Source: Legionella genomosp. 1 (GTDB lineage: Bacteria > Pseudomonadota > Gammaproteobacteria > Legionellales > Legionellaceae). From it: 9,739 nt of DNA. Below the pieces are notes generated by a model. That model ran no database searches. It was not told the origin of the DNA and worked only from the letters and a program-made list of their open reading frames with translations. The stretch covers positions 1 to 9,739 of the forward strand of contig CAMDJY010000040.1 of assembly GCA_945901145.1 (NCBI GenBank), written 5' to 3'. Below are positions 6,306 to 9,739 of this stretch, one piece after another. The stretch's first letter is position 1, and each line of letters begins with the position of its first letter. A program made the position numbers and the translations under genes.

Positions 6306-7259
6306 ATGAAATTTGCAGTATTGATGAATCCACTCAGCTCGTTGCATATCAAAAAAGATACTTCGTTAGCTTTTATGGCGTCGGCAGAGGCTCGTGGATG
6401 GGATTGTTTTTATTTTACGCTAGAGCATCTTGTTTGTCGTGATGGAGAAGCTTATGCGTTTATTTATCAATTAAAAAATCTTTCAAATAGTTTAGATAGC
6501 ATACAAGAAATTGCCCTGGGCATGCAGCCATTAGCACAATTTGATATGATCTTAATGCGTCAAGATCCGCCATTTAATCTAGAATATATCTATGCGACTT
6601 ATGCTTTAGAGTTGACTGAGAAACATGGGGTGCTCGTTGCCAATAAGCCCCAAAGTCTGCGAGATATGAATGAAAAAATGGCTATTCTTCAGTTTCCAAG
6701 TTGTTGTGTGCCTACACTTGTGACCCGTAATTTGGAAGCGCTTCATGACTTTTGGGCCAGTTATCAGCAAGTGATTTTTAAGCCTTTAGACGGTATGGGT
6801 GGTCGAGGAATTTTTTATGTAGACCAACAAGGGGTAAATTTAGTTTCAATTTTGGAGGCTTTAACAAAAAAAGGCCAAGTAAGTATTATGGCGCAACGTT
6901 TTATTCCTGAAATAAAAACAGGAGGGGATAAACGTATTTTACTGCTAGATGGTCAACCTGTACCTTACGCACTTGCAAGAATCCCTAAGTCTGGTGAAAT
7001 TCGAGGTAATTTGGCAGCAGGTGGGCATGGCGCCGTTGTACCAATTAATGCAAATGATCGCAGAATTTGTTCTGAGATTGCGCCGATGTTGCGTGAAAAA
7101 GCATTATCGTTTGTTGGTATTGATATTATAGGCGATTATTTAACTGAAATTAATGTCACGAGCCCAACGTGTTTACGAGAGATTACCGCCGCAACACAAT
7201 TGGATATTGCAGGTGATTATCTTGATTTATTATTACAACACTTAAAAAATAATCCCTAA
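6306..7259 (+). CDS. gshB: Glutathione synthetase (ATP-grasp)
   Basis: Adds glycine to gamma-glutamylcysteine with ATP hydrolysis, completing glutathione. It is 317 residues, against 316 in E. coli, and collinear with it throughout. Motifs seen are MRQDPPF (84-90), NKPQSLRDMNEK (113-124), ATP-grasp lysine block KPLDGMGG (159-166), GGDKR (206-210), RGNLAAGG (233-240) and the metal-binding EINVTSPT (281-288). All expected key residues are present. AGAGA (6294-6298), overlapping the gshA stop, may act as the Shine-Dalgarno. The 10-bp gap implies an operon with gshA. The last 18 bases overlap the 3' end of the convergent DUF498 gene. Confidence 0.97.
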   Translation: MKFAVLMNPLSSLHIKKDTSLAFMASAEARGWDCFYFTLEHLVCRDGEAYAFIYQLKNLSNSLDSIQEIALGMQPLAQFDMILMRQDPPFNLEYIYATYALELTEKHGVLVANKPQSLRDMNEKMAILQFPSCCVPTLVTRNLEALHDFWASYQQVIFKPLDGMGGRGIFYVDQQGVNLVSILEALTKKGQVSIMAQRFIPEIKTGGDKRILLLDGQPVPYALARIPKSGEIRGNLAAGGHGAVVPINANDRRICSEIAPMLREKALSFVGIDIIGDYLTEINVTSPTCLREITAATQLDIAGDYLDLLLQHLKNNP

Positions 7260-7604
7260 CATCACATGACGCCCTTCACTTAAAAGTATATTAAACGTAC
7301 GGCATGCAGCACCTAAAATCATGGATTCGAGCCCAATTTTTTGTTGATGGAGTGCATTTAAAATTTCAGGGGGAATGATTTGTTGTTGCTTGGGATGGCC
7401 GATGATGAGAACTTCTGGTTTAAACTCAAAAAATAGTTGAAAATTTGCGCGGTTGATTGGAGTATCTGTTTGTATTGCCCAATCTATGATCTGATCTTTA
7501 GAAATAATGAGAGAATGATGATAGATGATGTTATTAATAGTAATTTGGGTATTATCATAAGATTGAATACTGTGGGGATCTTTTTTTTCTAAATTAATTT
7601 CCAT
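7242..7604 (-). CDS. Mth938-like (DUF498) domain protein
   Basis: Small 120-residue cytoplasmic protein of the DUF498/Mth938-like family (PF04430-like), with no signal peptide or membrane segment. The family core is recognisable: PEVLIIGHPKQQQIIPPEI (63-81, the strand-turn with a conserved G-x-G/H-like loop) and the C-terminal CRTFNILLSEGRHVMLGIIF (101-120), where family members usually have an 'ACRTYN-L--EGR-V-A-L' pattern. Biochemical function in bacteria is not established, and I assign none. The ATG at 7604 gives the full family length. The stop lies within the end of gshB, so the two converging genes share 18 bp and leave no room for a dedicated terminator. It is divergent from the RpfE-like gene. 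Confidence 0.85.
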   Translation of the reverse strand: MEINLEKKDPHSIQSYDNTQITINNIIYHHSLIISKDQIIDWAIQTDTPINRANFQLFFEFKPEVLIIGHPKQQQIIPPEILNALHQQKIGLESMILGAACRTFNILLSEGRHVMLGIIF

Positions 7605-7639
7605 AATCTAAATCCGCTCATACATTTTTATAAAGCAAT

Positions 7640-7649
7640 ATTATATACT
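7640..7649. promoter_or_regulatory. Candidate divergent -10 elements for the DUF498 gene (-) and RpfE-like gene (+)
   Basis: In the 74-bp gap between the two divergent genes, the - strand reads a perfect TATAAT (7640-7645) and the + strand reads TATACT (7644-7649, 5 of 6). The elements overlap by two bases. They would give leaders of about 29 bases (- strand) and 23 bases (+ strand). No good -35 box is visible for either direction, so confidence is limited. Confidence 0.35.
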
Positions 7650-7678
7650 ACAAATCTCGTTACTTTTCTAAAGATTTC

Positions 7679-8488
7679 ATGTTTGACGCTTGTATTGATG
7701 TGATTGTTGATGCTTCTCAAGAAGAAACCCAAGATCAAGATGTTTTCTTGAAAACCAATCAATGTTATTGCACGCTATTTGCAGCACTTGGTTATTCGGC
7801 CGAAGAAGCTCCAGTCGCTGATCTTTTAAAGCGCTATGACGGCTTATCTGGCGATTGGCTTATTGCTTCGCCTATTTTCTGGGAAGCGACACATAATAAT
7901 GCCATGATTCGTCATGCAGAAAGTCAACTCATTTTATCAGAGGATGATTCGCGTTATTTATTTTCAGCTTTTTCAGAGTTTGTTGCTGAACAAGGGATGC
8001 ACATGTACTATCATGATGCGAAGACTTGGTTGATTCAAGCTGAACACCTGCCGATTCCACAGACCATGCCAGTGCATTTATTAATCAATCAATCGATGTT
8101 GCCTGCGTTGCAAAGCTTACAGGCCACGCCTGACTGGATGCGTTTTTTCACTGAAAGTCAAATGTTTTTCAGTGCATTAAAAAAACCAGTAAATGGCGTC
8201 TGGGTATGGGGTGGGGCAAAGCCGACACGGCCTTCGAGTCGACGTTCTTTAATTTTTTGTGGTGATCAACATTGGTTAACTGTTGCCAAGCATTTATCAA
8301 CAGATGTGAGATGTTATGATGCAGATCAAACCATTCAACGTCGTGGTATTTACTTTGTCCCCAACGCTCATTGGCTGCAAGTATCTGGTTTAAATAACAA
8401 TTTAACGCATTTTCGTACACGATGGCATTGGAATAATCTGACTTATACGACGCATCCTAAATATTGGTTTTCTTGGTTACTGAGATAA
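7679..8488 (+). CDS. RpfE-like / COG4255 family protein (phosphoglycerate-mutase-like annotation), function unknown
   Basis: A 269-residue soluble protein. It resembles proteins encoded just before recJ in many gammaproteobacteria, variously annotated as cofactor-independent phosphoglycerate mutase homologues or RpfE (named from the Xanthomonas rpf region, also beside recJ). Family-like segments are GDWLIASPIFWEATHNNAMI (58-77) and the tryptophan/glycine block NGVWVWGGAKP (172-182). I do not see the metal-binding Asp/His set and phosphorylated Ser of true iPGM enzymes, so mutase activity should not be assumed. His and Trp are frequent in the C-terminal third. Here the glycine motif reads WGGA, where I would expect WGGG. 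The start at 7679 is preceded only by a weak AAAGA. The 11-bp gap to recJ suggests coexpression. The assignment rests on motif memory and context. Confidence 0.65.
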   Translation: MFDACIDVIVDASQEETQDQDVFLKTNQCYCTLFAALGYSAEEAPVADLLKRYDGLSGDWLIASPIFWEATHNNAMIRHAESQLILSEDDSRYLFSAFSEFVAEQGMHMYYHDAKTWLIQAEHLPIPQTMPVHLLINQSMLPALQSLQATPDWMRFFTESQMFFSALKKPVNGVWVWGGAKPTRPSSRRSLIFCGDQHWLTVAKHLSTDVRCYDADQTIQRRGIYFVPNAHWLQVSGLNNNLTHFRTRWHWNNLTYTTHPKYWFSWLLR

Positions 8489-8499
8489 GGAATTGCTAT

Positions 8500-9739
8500 A
8501 TGCGGATTAAACGTAGGGATCATCAAGCCGCAACGACAGAATTAGCAGGCATATTGCCGGTATTACAGCGTATCTATGCAGCGCGAGGCATACAAGATGT
8601 TCAAGGCTTAGATAAAGAACTCAAATCATTGCTTCCTTTTGAGCAATTATTAGATATCGATCAAGCAACACGACGATTAAGTGATGCGATTCGGATGCAG
8701 CAACGAATTTTAATTGTGGGTGATTTTGATGCTGATGGTGCAACTTCAACTGCGTTAGCGATTTCAGCACTGCGTGCTATGGGTGCTATTCATATTGATT
8801 TTTTAGTGCCCAATCGCTTTGAATTTGGTTATGGTTTAACCCCAGGGATTGTTCAGATAGCTAGTCAGTGGAAACCTGATTTAATTATCACTGTTGATAA
8901 TGGCATTAGTAGTATTGAAGGCGTGGAAACAGCCCGTCAAATGGGGATTGATGTGCTAGTCACTGATCATCATTTGCCGATGGATATCTTGCCAAAAGCG
9001 GTCGCTATTGTTAATCCAAATCAAGTTGGTGATTTATTTTCGAGCAAATCAATTGCAGGTGTTGGTGTTATTTTTTATGTGATGTTGGCTTTAAGAAAAT
9101 ATTTGCGAGACAGACAGTGGTTTTCCCAAAGTGGCATCAAAGAACCTAATATGGCCCAGTTTTTAGATTTGGTGGCATTAGGTACTATTGCTGATGTTGT
9201 TGGCTTAGACCAAAATAATCGAATTATGGTGAGTCAAGGCTTAATGAGAATTCGTCAAGGGCTTTGTCGCCCTGGTATTCAGGCCTTAATTCAAGTCGCG
9301 GGTCGAGAACAATCATTGATCCGCGAAAGCGATTTAGGTTTTGCGCTTGCGCCTCGGTTAAATGCCGCAGGTCGATTAGATGATATGTCTTTAGGTATAG
9401 AATGTTTACTCGCTGAATCGTTGGAACAGGCAATGCTGTTAGCGTCTGAATTAGATGCACTGAATCAAGCGCGTCGAAAAATTGAAACCGATATGAAGAC
9501 ACAGGCATTTGAAGCACTTGAGCGTATTATATTACCAACAAATACAGCTCATTTAGAAGTACCCCTCGCGCTTTGTCTGACGCATGAATCTTGGCACCAA
9601 GGGGTGATTGGTATTTTAGCGGGGCGACTTAAAGAGCGTTATCATCGGCCAGTGATAACTTTTGCGCAAGTGAGTGTTGACGAGTGGAAGGGCTCGGCAC
9701 GGTCTATTGCTTCTTTGAATATTCGTGATGTTTTAGCCG
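8500..9739 (+). CDS. recJ: Single-stranded-DNA-specific 5'-3' exonuclease RecJ, 3' partial
   Basis: DHH-superfamily, Mn/Mg-dependent exonuclease acting in RecF-pathway recombination, mismatch repair and base-excision repair. The frame starts at ATG 8500, preceded by AAGGA (8487-8491), and stays open to the window end. That gives 413 residues, so about 160 C-terminal residues of the ~577-residue E. coli protein (the OB fold and end) lie outside. Metal-binding motifs seen are GDFDADG (74-80), VDNG (132-135), TDHH (155-158, the DHH signature) and IADVV (230-234). The linker helix and DHHA1 domain follow, with RLNAAGRL (286-293), HQGVIGILAGRLKERYHRP (366-384) and GSARS (398-402), the substrate-binding Ser/Arg motif. 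No key residue is missing in the visible part. Gene order, with an RpfE-like gene immediately upstream, is a known gammaproteobacterial linkage. Confidence 0.97.
   Translation, partial: MRIKRRDHQAATTELAGILPVLQRIYAARGIQDVQGLDKELKSLLPFEQLLDIDQATRRLSDAIRMQQRILIVGDFDADGATSTALAISALRAMGAIHIDFLVPNRFEFGYGLTPGIVQIASQWKPDLIITVDNGISSIEGVETARQMGIDVLVTDHHLPMDILPKAVAIVNPNQVGDLFSSKSIAGVGVIFYVMLALRKYLRDRQWFSQSGIKEPNMAQFLDLVALGTIADVVGLDQNNRIMVSQGLMRIRQGLCRPGIQALIQVAGREQSLIRESDLGFALAPRLNAAGRLDDMSLGIECLLAESLEQAMLLASELDALNQARRKIETDMKTQAFEALERIILPTNTAHLEVPLALCLTHESWHQGVIGILAGRLKERYHRPVITFAQVSVDEWKGSARSIASLNIRDVLA

Noticed and set aside
9224..9517. 97-codon open frame on the - strand inside recJ
   Set aside because: It covers the conserved RecJ linker and DHHA1 region on the opposite strand. 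It is best explained as a chance frame.

Overview
This is an A/T-rich, gene-dense bacterial chromosome segment with ordinary housekeeping content. EttA, RecG, GshB and RecJ all match the gammaproteobacterial (E. coli-like) forms closely in motif and length. The GshA is the ATP-grasp 'Acidithiobacillus ferrooxidans' type rather than the E. coli type. With the A/T-rich codon use and a short EnhA-like L,D-transpeptidase lipoprotein, this suggests a Legionellales-like or related gammaproteobacterium. That placement is an inference; no rRNA or other decisive marker is present.

Layout, left to right. (1) ettA (5' end cut by the window) and a YkuD-fold L,D-transpeptidase lipoprotein lie on the + strand 31 bp apart, probably as one transcript. 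(2) A 544-bp non-coding gap (2239-2782) separates the transpeptidase from convergent recG on the - strand. It holds two direct copies of a ~250-bp element. Each copy carries a perfect DnaA-box consensus (TTATCCACA), several near-matches, and a very A/T-rich block conserved at 62 of 63 positions. This is the most unusual part of the window. (3) recG (- strand) and gshA-gshB (+ strand) diverge from a ~140-bp intergenic region that may contain overlapping back-to-back -10 elements. (4) A small DUF498/Mth938-like gene on the - strand overlaps the 3' end of gshB by 18 bp. (5) It diverges from a + strand pair: an RpfE-like/COG4255 gene followed 11 bp later by recJ, which runs off the right edge.

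Functionally, gshA and gshB together encode the two steps of glutathione synthesis. recG and recJ are both recombination and repair enzymes but belong to separate transcription units. EttA regulates translation initiation according to energy state, and the transpeptidase remodels peptidoglycan. I see no phage, IS, CRISPR, toxin-antitoxin or defence system. The only candidate for something undescribed is the duplicated DnaA-box element between the transpeptidase and recG, which could be a DnaA-titrating or reactivating site, an origin-like element, or the remnant of a tandem duplication under selection.
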